DNA from: Polaribacter sp.
GTDB taxonomy: Bacteria; Bacteroidota; Bacteroidia; Flavobacteriales; Flavobacteriaceae
NCBI GenBank assembly: GCA_020631275.1
Contig: JAHDHO010000006.1
Coordinates: 1 to 40,897 of the forward strand
Reading direction: 5' to 3'
Length of the DNA: 40,897 nucleotides
This document shows, in pieces, positions 27,463-35,159 of the stretch. The position numbers and the translations under genes were made by a program. Position 1 is the first letter of the stretch, and each line of letters starts with the position of its first letter. The notes under the pieces are model-generated. The model was not told where the DNA came from, did no database searches, and worked only from the letters and a program-made list of their open reading frames with translations.

Positions 27463-28791
27463 ATGAAAAAAATTACAACACTATTATTCTTATTTGTTTC
27501 AGTAGCACTTGCAGCACAAACAGATGCCAAAATTTACGATATTATTAATGCTGTTTCTGCGGATAGAATTAAAGCTGATGTTAAAAGGTTAACAGAGTTT
27601 GGTACTCGTAACACATTCTCTGATACTATTTCTAATACACGAGGTATCGGAGCCGCAAGAAGATGGATAAAATCTGAATTTGAATCTATTTCTAAAGATT
27701 GTAACAATTGCATTAATGTGTTTTATCAGAAAGATTTTGTAACAAAAAAAGGAAATGGAAGAGTACCACATGATGCTTGGGTTGTAAATGTTGTTGCAGT
27801 TCAAAAAGGAACAAAATATCCAAACAAATATGTAATTATGAGTGGTGATATCGATTCTAGAGCTAGCAATACAATGGATTTTACAACGGATGCACCCGGA
27901 GCAAATGACAACGCATCTGGTATGGCAGGAACTATTGAAGCGGCAAGGGTTTTAAGTAAATATAAATTTGAAAGTAGTATTATTTATGTTGGTCTTTCTG
28001 GCGAAGAACAAGGTCTTTTTGGAGGTGCAGGTTTGGCCAAATATGTAAAAGAAAATAATTGGGATATTATTGGGGTTTTAAATAATGATATGATTGGTAA
28101 TATCGTAGGAGTTGATGGAGTAATTGACAACAGGTCTTTTAGAATTTTTTCTGAACCAGTACCAGCAAATGAATCAGAAAGAAAAAGAAGAATGAGGCGT
28201 TTTTATGGTGGAGAAGTAGACGGTATTTCTAGACAATTAGCAAGATATATTCATAAAAATGTAAAAACATATATGCCAGAAATGAATCCGATGATGATTT
28301 ACAGATTAGATAGATTTGGAAGAGGTGGACATCATAGACCTTTTAACGATTTAGGTTTTGCCGGAATTAGAATTATGGAAGCTCATGAAAATTATACACA
28401 ACAGCACCAAGATATTAGAACCGAAAACGGAATTAATTACGGTGATACTTTTGAGCACGTTAATTTTCCGTATGCAAAAAAATTAACCGCTGTAAATGCA
28501 ATTAATTTAGCAAGTTTAGCTTGGGCTCCAGAAGCACCCAAAGAAGTTGCCATTGGCGGAATAGTTCAAGCTAGTGCAAAATTAAAATGGAGCAAAGTAG
28601 AAGGGGCTAAAGGCTACAAAATTTATTGGAGAGACACAACATCGCCAACTTGGGATTATTCTAGATATGTAGAAACAACAGAATTTACTTTAGACGGTAT
28701 TGTTATAGATAATTTCTTTTTTGGTGTATCTGCCGTAAGCGAAAACGGGCACGAAAGTGTTGTTGTTTTTCCGAATAAAATATGGAGATAA
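27463..28791 (+). CDS. M28 family metallopeptidase
   Basis: Signal peptide; YVIMSGDIDSR, PGANDNASGMAGTIEAARVL, GLSGEEQGLFGG, NDMIGN. Confidence 0.92.
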   Translation: MKKITTLLFLFVSVALAAQTDAKIYDIINAVSADRIKADVKRLTEFGTRNTFSDTISNTRGIGAARRWIKSEFESISKDCNNCINVFYQKDFVTKKGNGRVPHDAWVVNVVAVQKGTKYPNKYVIMSGDIDSRASNTMDFTTDAPGANDNASGMAGTIEAARVLSKYKFESSIIYVGLSGEEQGLFGGAGLAKYVKENNWDIIGVLNNDMIGNIVGVDGVIDNRSFRIFSEPVPANESERKRRMRRFYGGEVDGISRQLARYIHKNVKTYMPEMNPMMIYRLDRFGRGGHHRPFNDLGFAGIRIMEAHENYTQQHQDIRTENGINYGDTFEHVNFPYAKKLTAVNAINLASLAWAPEAPKEVAIGGIVQASAKLKWSKVEGAKGYKIYWRDTTSPTWDYSRYVETTEFTLDGIVIDNFFFGVSAVSENGHESVVVFPNKIWR

Positions 28792-28792
28792 A

Positions 28793-29584
28793 GTGATTTT
28801 AAGAATTTTAATTATCAGTTTCCTATTTGTTTCTTGTTCAGAAGCATATAAAAAACCGAACTATGTTAAATTCAATATAACTTCAGATTCAATATTTGTT
28901 ACTACTAAAAATAAAAATGTTTCTAATATATTTATTAAAATAATAGATAATAATACTACTGAACGGTTTGTAGATATAGATAAATTGGACGAAAAAGTTC
29001 TATTAAAATTTAATAAGTCTATTGTTGATACAAATTATATATTAGAGAATTATAAATTTTATGGTTATTATGGTGTTTCTAATTTAAAGAGATATGATAC
29101 ACTCTATAATTATCAATTGCCATTTTTAAAGGGTAAACGATATAGAGTACTTCAGGCAAATTTTGGTAGTTTTTCACATTATAAAATTACTTCTAAATAT
29201 GCTTTAGATTTTAAGATGAACATTGGTGAAGAAGTTTGTGCAATTAGAGACGCTATTGTAGTAGATGTAAAAAATCATTTCGAAAAAAATGGTACAAGTA
29301 AAAAGTATTTAAACAAAGCAAATATTGTTTTTGCTATGCATAATGATGGTACTTATGTTCAATATGCGCACTTTAAGAAAAATGGAGTGTTGGTTAAAAA
29401 AGGGGATTCGATTAAAAAAGGTCAAATTATTGGTTATTCTGGTAATACAGGTTTTTCTTCAGAACCGCATTTGCATTTCACTATTTATAAGCCAACAAAA
29501 AATGGTTTGGTTTCAATTCCTTTTACCTTAAACGCTGTTCCTTCTGTTAATTATAAAAAAGGTATGTATGCAAAAAACAACTAA
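28793..29584 (+). CDS. M23 family metallopeptidase lipoprotein (probable GTG start)
   Basis: Lipobox FLFVSCSE; QYAHFKKNGVLVKKGDSIKKGQIIGYSGNTGFSSEPHLHFTIY. Confidence 0.88.
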   Translation: MILRILIISFLFVSCSEAYKKPNYVKFNITSDSIFVTTKNKNVSNIFIKIIDNNTTERFVDIDKLDEKVLLKFNKSIVDTNYILENYKFYGYYGVSNLKRYDTLYNYQLPFLKGKRYRVLQANFGSFSHYKITSKYALDFKMNIGEEVCAIRDAIVVDVKNHFEKNGTSKKYLNKANIVFAMHNDGTYVQYAHFKKNGVLVKKGDSIKKGQIIGYSGNTGFSSEPHLHFTIYKPTKNGLVSIPFTLNAVPSVNYKKGMYAKNN

Positions 29585-30149
29585 GCCAGAATTATATTTT
29601 AAAAACGATGTAGAGTGGAGGAATTGGCTGGCAGATAATCATCAAAAACAGCAAGGTGTTTATTTAATTTTTTATAAAGTTGAAAATGAAGAAGCATCTA
29701 TGCGATGGGAAGAAGCGGTAAAAGTAGCGATATGTTTTGGTTGGATAGATTCTACTATTAAAAGCTTAGGAAACGGAAAAAGAAGACAATATTTTTGTAA
29801 ACGAAACCTTAAAAGTGTTTGGAGTGCTTTAAACAAAAAATATGTAAAAGAGTTAATTTCTAATAACTTAATGCATAAAAGTGGTTTAGAAATAATTGAT
29901 ATTGGAAAGAAAAATGGTTCTTGGAATGCTTTAGATAAAGTTGAAAAAGGTATTATTCCAGATGATTTACAAATTTAGTTTAATAAAAATAAAACAGCTT
30001 TTGATAACTTTAATAATTTTGCACCAAGTTATAGAAAAAGCTTTTTGTATTGGTTAAACCAAGCAAAAAGAAAGAATACTAAAGAAAAAAGAATTGCAGA
30101 AATAATATCTCTTTGCGAAAAAAATATTAAATCTAGAGGAAATTGGTAA
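29568..30149 (+). pseudogene. YdeI-like (OmpD-associated family) gene interrupted by an in-frame TAG at 29976-29978
   Basis: Frame continues past TAG as FNKNKTAFDNFNNFAPSYRKSFLYWLNQAKRKNTKEKRIAEIISLCEKNIKSRGNW*, the expected family C-terminus. Confidence 0.8.
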
Positions 30150-30150
30150 T

Positions 30151-30639
30151 ATGCAAACTGAAAAACTTAAGTTAGTACACACAAATATTCGTAACATAAT
30201 TATACCTAATTCGGTTTATAAACCCTTTGTAGATAAATTAAAGAATCGTGTTAAGGTAGCATTAGTTTTTAATAATATTCAACTTAATTTTTACGCTGCA
30301 ATAAAAAAAGACAAAATTTCTGGGGATTATAAAATGATGCTTAGTAAACAGAAACAAAAAGAATTGGGATTGTCTTTAGGAGATGAGTTTTACATTCAAC
30401 TTTTTCAAGATACTTCTAAATATGGTGTAGAAATGCCAGAAGAACTAGAAGCTGTTTTAATGAGTGATTTTGATGCTAATCAAATTTTTGAAAGTTTTAC
30501 AGCTGGTAAAAAAAGAAGTATAATCTACGGAGTGCTTCGTTATAAAACGAGTCAACAAAAAATTGATAAATCTTTGATTATGTGCGAAAATTTAAAGCGC
30601 GGAAATCATGAGCCAATTAAAATGTTTAAGTTAGATTAA
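30151..30639 (+). CDS. DUF1905/YdeI-like family protein
   Basis: VKVALVFNNIQLNFYAAIKK…LGLSLGDEFYIQL, C-terminal YdeI-type helices. Confidence 0.7.
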   Translation: MQTEKLKLVHTNIRNIIIPNSVYKPFVDKLKNRVKVALVFNNIQLNFYAAIKKDKISGDYKMMLSKQKQKELGLSLGDEFYIQLFQDTSKYGVEMPEELEAVLMSDFDANQIFESFTAGKKRSIIYGVLRYKTSQQKIDKSLIMCENLKRGNHEPIKMFKLD

Positions 30640-30642
30640 AAA

Positions 30643-30668
30643 AAAAGAAGCGATTTCTCGCTTCTTTT
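30643..30668. terminator. Bidirectional terminator
   Basis: AAAAGAAGCGA-TTTC-TCGCTTCTTTT. Confidence 0.75.
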
Positions 30669-30673
30669 AATTT

Positions 30674-32140
30674 TTACAAACCACTTATAAAGTTACCGTA
30701 AGGATCTTTAAATTGTGTACCTTCAGTAAATCTGTGTTTGCTAAGTTTATTATATTCTACCAAAGCCCACAGCACAAATTCTTTCATAAAATAAGTGTCT
30801 GTTTCATTTATGTTTGGTTGATACTTTGTAATCAACTTTTGCAACGGTTCTATTTTATCTAATTCTTTTTTATATTGCTTATCAGTATAATCATCTAATA
30901 ATTCAAAATCAGTATCAACATTAAAAAACCAAGAAACAATGGTGTCATAAGGAGATTCTTCTTCTTGTTTTTCCAATTTTTTAATTTCAGGAAAATAATC
31001 AGGAAAGAGATTTTTGATAGCAGTTTTTATTAATTTTTCTGCAACCACATGTGCGCCCTCTTGTTCACCTTCATAAACCAATTCTACTTTACCAGTAATA
31101 GCAGGTATTATTCCGTCAAAATCACTTAAACGAATCATTGTTTTAGAGTCGCCAGATATAATTGCTCTTCTTTCGGCTGTACTTAGTAAGTTTTCGAAAG
31201 CAGAAATACTTAACCTAGCACTTACACCACTTTTAGCATCGATGTATTCACTATCTCTAGCTTCGAAAACAATTTGTTCTAATAAATCCTTTGCCAACTC
31301 AGGCACTTCTATAAATTCTTTTTGCGATGCAACTTTATTTGCTTCTTGCGCAGTAATTATTTTAGCTGTTTCTATATCTGCAGGATAATGTGTAAGAATT
31401 TGAGAGCCAATTCTATCTTTTAAAGGTGTAACAATACTACCTCTGTTTGTATAATCTTCTGGATTTGCAGTAAATACAAATTGCATATCTAAAGGCAATC
31501 TTAATTTAAAACCACGAATTTGAATATCTCCTACTTGTAAAATATTAAACAAAGCCACTTGTATTCTTGCTTGTAAATCTGGCAATTCATTAATTACAAA
31601 AATACATCTGTTTGCTCTTGGTATCATTCCATAATGAATTACTCTGTCATCAGCATAACTCAATTTTAAATTTGCCGCTTTTATAGGGTCTACATCACCA
31701 ATAATATCGGCTACAGTAACATCTGGCGTTGCTAATTTTTCTGCAAAACGTTCGTTTCTATGCAACCAAAATATAGGGGTGTCATCTCCTTTGTCTTTAA
31801 TTAATTCTATTGCAAATCTCGATATTGGATTCAAGGGATCGTCATTAATTTCAGAACCTTTTACAACCGGAATGTATTCGTCTAACAATGTTAACATCAA
31901 TCTTGCCAATCTTGTTTTTGCTTGCCCACGTAAACCTAATAAATTGATGTTATGTTTACTTAAGATCGCTCTTTCTAATTCTGGTATTACAGTATTCTCG
32001 TAACCATGTACGCCTTTAAAAACCGTTTCTTTATTCATCATTTTACTGATGAGGTTTTCTCTTAATTCGTCTTTTATTGATTTAGATTCGTATCCAGATT
32101 TTTTTAAATCTCCTAATGTATTTATGCCGCTTATATCCAT
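30674..32140 (-). CDS. MoxR/magnesium-chelatase-like AAA+ ATPase
   Basis: LLGLRGQAKTRLARLM Walker A, IFVINELPDLQARIQVALFNILQ, FTANPEDYTNRG. Confidence 0.9.
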   Translation of the reverse strand: MDISGINTLGDLKKSGYESKSIKDELRENLISKMMNKETVFKGVHGYENTVIPELERAILSKHNINLLGLRGQAKTRLARLMLTLLDEYIPVVKGSEINDDPLNPISRFAIELIKDKGDDTPIFWLHRNERFAEKLATPDVTVADIIGDVDPIKAANLKLSYADDRVIHYGMIPRANRCIFVINELPDLQARIQVALFNILQVGDIQIRGFKLRLPLDMQFVFTANPEDYTNRGSIVTPLKDRIGSQILTHYPADIETAKIITAQEANKVASQKEFIEVPELAKDLLEQIVFEARDSEYIDAKSGVSARLSISAFENLLSTAERRAIISGDSKTMIRLSDFDGIIPAITGKVELVYEGEQEGAHVVAEKLIKTAIKNLFPDYFPEIKKLEKQEEESPYDTIVSWFFNVDTDFELLDDYTDKQYKKELDKIEPLQKLITKYQPNINETDTYFMKEFVLWALVEYNKLSKHRFTEGTQFKDPYGNFISGL

Positions 32141-32217
32141 TTGATTTTTCTTTTAGCTATTCTCTTTCGCTTGCAGTAATAAAATTTTTATGTTTCTGTT
32201 TTTACTACTTGTGTTAT

Positions 32218-33348
32218 TTATCCTTTAATTCGTTTTTTTCTATTGGTTTCGTAGTCTTCAAAAATCATTTCTCCTAAACCTTTTAAACCTGTATAAAATG
32301 CTTTTCCTTGATTTGCTTGCGTAAATGCTCTAACAAACTGCATTAAATAAGGGTCTTGTGCAATCATAAAGGTTGTAATAGGAATATGTAATTTTCTAGC
32401 TTGTTGCGCCATTGCATAACATTTGTTTACAATGTATTTATCTAAACCATTACTGTTTTTATAATATTGACCATCGGGTAAACGCAAGCAACTTGGTTTA
32501 CCGTCTGTAATCATAAATATTTGTTTGTTGGTGTTTCTTTTTCTCCTTAACAAATCCATAGCTAAATTTAATCCTGCAACAGTATTTGTGTGATAAGGAC
32601 CAACCTGTAAGTAGGGTAAATCTTTTATTTTAATAGACCAAGCATCATTACCAAAAACGATAATATCTAAAGTATCTTTTGGGTATCTTGTTGTAATTAA
32701 TTCAGCCAAAGCCATGGCAACTTTCTTTGCAGGCGTAATTCTGTCTTCACCATATAAAATCATCGAATGGCTAATGTCTATCATTAAAACCGTACTCATT
32801 TGACTTTTATGCAGTGTTTCTTCAACCACCAAATCATTTTCTGTTAAATTAAAATCGCTAATTCCGTTATTTACTTGAGCGTTTCTAATACTCTCTGTCA
32901 TAGAAACTTTGTCAAGGGCGTCTCCAAATTGGTATGCTCTAAAGTCTCCAGTATGTTCATCTCCAATACCAGGTGATTTACTTTTATGATTACCTGAACC
33001 ACTTCTTTTAATTTTACCAAAAATATGATTTAATGCTTGTTGACGAATAGCACGTTCTGTTTTGGCAGTAATTTTTGTGCCACCAACTCCGTTACCATCA
33101 ATTTCTTCTTTGATATAGCCTTTCTTTTTTAAGTCTTCAACAAAATCATCTATAGTATAATTTTCATCAGTTAATTTATACTCTATATCCAAAGATCTTA
33201 ACCAATCGATGGCTTCTTCAAAATCACCAGAAGTATGTGTAATTAGTTCTTTAAATATTTCGAAAAGTTTTTCAAAAGGAGAAATGTTTTCTGCTTCGTA
33301 AGATTTAAAAACAAATCCTTTTCTTATTTTATTTTTTTTCATCATCAT
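32218..33348 (-). CDS. VWA domain-containing protein, partner of the MoxR ATPase
   Basis: MIDISHSMILYGEDRITPAKKVAMALAELI, IFMITDGKPSC. Confidence 0.9.
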   Translation of the reverse strand: MMMKKNKIRKGFVFKSYEAENISPFEKLFEIFKELITHTSGDFEEAIDWLRSLDIEYKLTDENYTIDDFVEDLKKKGYIKEEIDGNGVGGTKITAKTERAIRQQALNHIFGKIKRSGSGNHKSKSPGIGDEHTGDFRAYQFGDALDKVSMTESIRNAQVNNGISDFNLTENDLVVEETLHKSQMSTVLMIDISHSMILYGEDRITPAKKVAMALAELITTRYPKDTLDIIVFGNDAWSIKIKDLPYLQVGPYHTNTVAGLNLAMDLLRRKRNTNKQIFMITDGKPSCLRLPDGQYYKNSNGLDKYIVNKCYAMAQQARKLHIPITTFMIAQDPYLMQFVRAFTQANQGKAFYTGLKGLGEMIFEDYETNRKKRIKG

Positions 33349-33444
33349 AAAAATACAACATTAAGTTTTTGTAATTCTTTCTAAAAAGTTAATATAAAAA
33401 CATCATTGTTTTACAAAAATACAAAAAGATTAAACAAAATTATA

Positions 33445-33452
33445 TATATTTG
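33445..33452 (+). promoter_or_regulatory. Bacteroidetes -7 element TATATTTG four nt before an ATG (near-leaderless start)
   Basis: TATATTTG-tcgt-ATG. Confidence 0.5.
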
Positions 33453-33456
33453 TCGT

Positions 33457-34332
33457 ATGTCTACAATATTAATTACAGGAGGAACAGGTTTAGTTGGTAG
33501 TAAGTTAACAGAGTTATTGTTAGCGAACAAGCATGAAGTTAGGATTCTTAGTAGAAAGCCTTCTGCAAATAATGAATATAAGTGGGATGTATCGAATAAG
33601 TATATTGATGAAAACGCATTAACTGGTGTAGATTATATTATACATTTAGCAGGTGCTGGTATTGCAGATAAAAGATGGACAGATGAAAGAAAACAGATTA
33701 TTATTGATAGTAGGGTAGAGACTGCAAATTTACTTTTTGATAAAGTAAAAAAATTAGATATTCAATTAAAAGGATTCATTTCTGCTTCTGGCAGTAATTA
33801 TTACGGAGCCAAAACTGTAGATAAAATATTTAAAGAAGAAGACTCTGCCGGCAATGATTTTTTAGGAAAGGTTTGTTTACATTGGGAAAATGCTGCAAAT
33901 AAATTTAAAGAATTAAATGTATCTGTTACAATTTTAAGAACAGGTATTGTATTATCTAGCAAAGGTGGTGCATTAGAAAAAATGAAAACGCCTATAATTT
34001 CTCCATTAGGATCGGGAAACCAGTACATGCCATGGATTCATATAGAAGATTTATGTTATTTATATATAAAAGCAGTAGAACAAGATTTTTCAGGTGTCTT
34101 TAATGCAGTTTCACCAGAATCTCACACAAGTAAATCTTTTTCAAAAATATTGGCAAAGTCTGTGAATAGACCTTATTTACCTATTGCCGTACCTGGTTTT
34201 TTATTAAAATTAATTTTTGGTGAATTGGCTGTGATTCTTTTAAAAGGTAGTCGATTATCTTCTAATAAAGTTTTAAAATATGGTTTTAGATATCAATTTG
34301 AAAGTTTAGAAAAAGCATTACATAAAATTTAA
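33457..34332 (+). CDS. TIGR01777-type NAD-dependent epimerase/oxidoreductase
   Basis: MSTILITGGTGLVGSKLTELLL, HLAGAGIADKRWTDERK, PWIHIEDL; ATG 33457 preferred over track start 33406. Confidence 0.9.
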   Translation: MSTILITGGTGLVGSKLTELLLANKHEVRILSRKPSANNEYKWDVSNKYIDENALTGVDYIIHLAGAGIADKRWTDERKQIIIDSRVETANLLFDKVKKLDIQLKGFISASGSNYYGAKTVDKIFKEEDSAGNDFLGKVCLHWENAANKFKELNVSVTILRTGIVLSSKGGALEKMKTPIISPLGSGNQYMPWIHIEDLCYLYIKAVEQDFSGVFNAVSPESHTSKSFSKILAKSVNRPYLPIAVPGFLLKLIFGELAVILLKGSRLSSNKVLKYGFRYQFESLEKALHKI

Positions 34333-34425
34333 TAAAAAGTACTTAATACTTATTGGTATTAAGTAAGTGCTATCATATTTAAAGTGTTTGGGGGAATGCT
34401 TTGAATGTTGTAGTTTAAAAATGAT

Positions 34426-34451
34426 AAAGACGAACTTAGGGGTTCGTCTTT
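34426..34451. terminator. Hairpin AAAGACGAAC-TTAGGG-GTTCGTCTTT
   Basis: 10-bp perfect stem followed by a T-rich tract; 3' of the TIGR01777 gene. Confidence 0.6.
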
Positions 34452-34665
34452 ATTTGTTTTTAATAACTTATAAAATAATTGGGGGCTTACTTTATAAACT
34501 ATAAAATCTAGGGGAATTGAGAATAACGAAGTTAGGGCTTCGTTTAAACCTCTAGTCAAACATGGGGGTATAGAGTTTTTTTGTATTAATTTATTGATTA
34601 TATGTATATTGTTTTTCTATGGTGTAAAATTATTACAGATTCTTCAATCAAAAAATAATTATGAT

Positions 34666-34705
34666 AAACGAAAACGTTTTCGTCTTATCAAAAACGTTTT
34701 CGTTT
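34666..34705. promoter_or_regulatory. Double palindrome: AAACGAAAACGTTTT-N10-AAAACGTTTTCGTTT
   Basis: 15-bp perfect inverted repeat; each arm contains the palindrome AAAACGTTTT; centres 20 bp apart. Confidence 0.7.
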
Positions 34706-34886
34706 TCTATTTTATGGTACTTAAGTAGGTGATTTTTAATTTGTTCTAAGTATTTTATACAGGAAAAACACCCTGAAATTTGTGTTTTTTTCAGTAATAA
34801 GTATTTTTTAAAAGAATATTTAAATTTTCTTATCAATATTTTACTAATTTGATTGTATTAAATATTTTAAATTATCAAACAATAAA

Positions 34887-34912
34887 AAAGACGAACTAAA
34901 TAGTTCGTCTTT
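34887..34912. terminator. Hairpin AAAGACGAACTA-AA-TAGTTCGTCTTT
   Basis: 12-bp perfect stem flanked by U-runs in both directions; shares stem with 34426-34451. Confidence 0.75.
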
Positions 34913-34977
34913 CTTTTTATGATTTTAAAAGTATCTGGGGTTAATTAGACTTTTAAAAAATCATGTATAAAATTGTA

Positions 34978-35139
34978 TTAAAAGTTAGAACCAGGAGATT
35001 CTGGTGGTGGCGATTGAGCTTGTGCTTTTTGTGGATTAAGAATCATATAGGTTCCTAAAGCAGTTAAAGCTGCATATTTACCGTAATTACCAATTTTTTT
35101 TATGGCTTCTTTTCTTGTAATGTCTTTGTTGTTTTCCAT
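34978..35139 (-). CDS. 53-aa small protein with Tat-signal-like N-terminus and Pro-rich tail
   Basis: MENNKDITRKEAIKKIGNYGKYAALTALGTYMILNPQKAQAQSPPPESPGSNF*; below the ORF-track length cutoff; 20 nt behind the T9SS gene on the same strand. Confidence 0.8.
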   Translation of the reverse strand: MENNKDITRKEAIKKIGNYGKYAALTALGTYMILNPQKAQAQSPPPESPGSNF

Positions 35140-35159
35140 TATTATTGAATGTATAGGGA

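Noticed and set aside
30674-33348. MoxR/VWA pair as a novel defence or phage-related system
   Set aside because: Widespread housekeeping-type chelatase-like pair; no associated effector genes in the window.
34390-34568. G-quadruplex formed by the GGGG runs
   Set aside because: Runs are 30-53 nt apart, too far for a standard intramolecular quadruplex.
34359-34836. Minus-strand ORFs of 62-66 aa in the convergent intergenic region
   Set aside because: Run through hairpins and palindromes, low-complexity composition; no start context or homology recognised.
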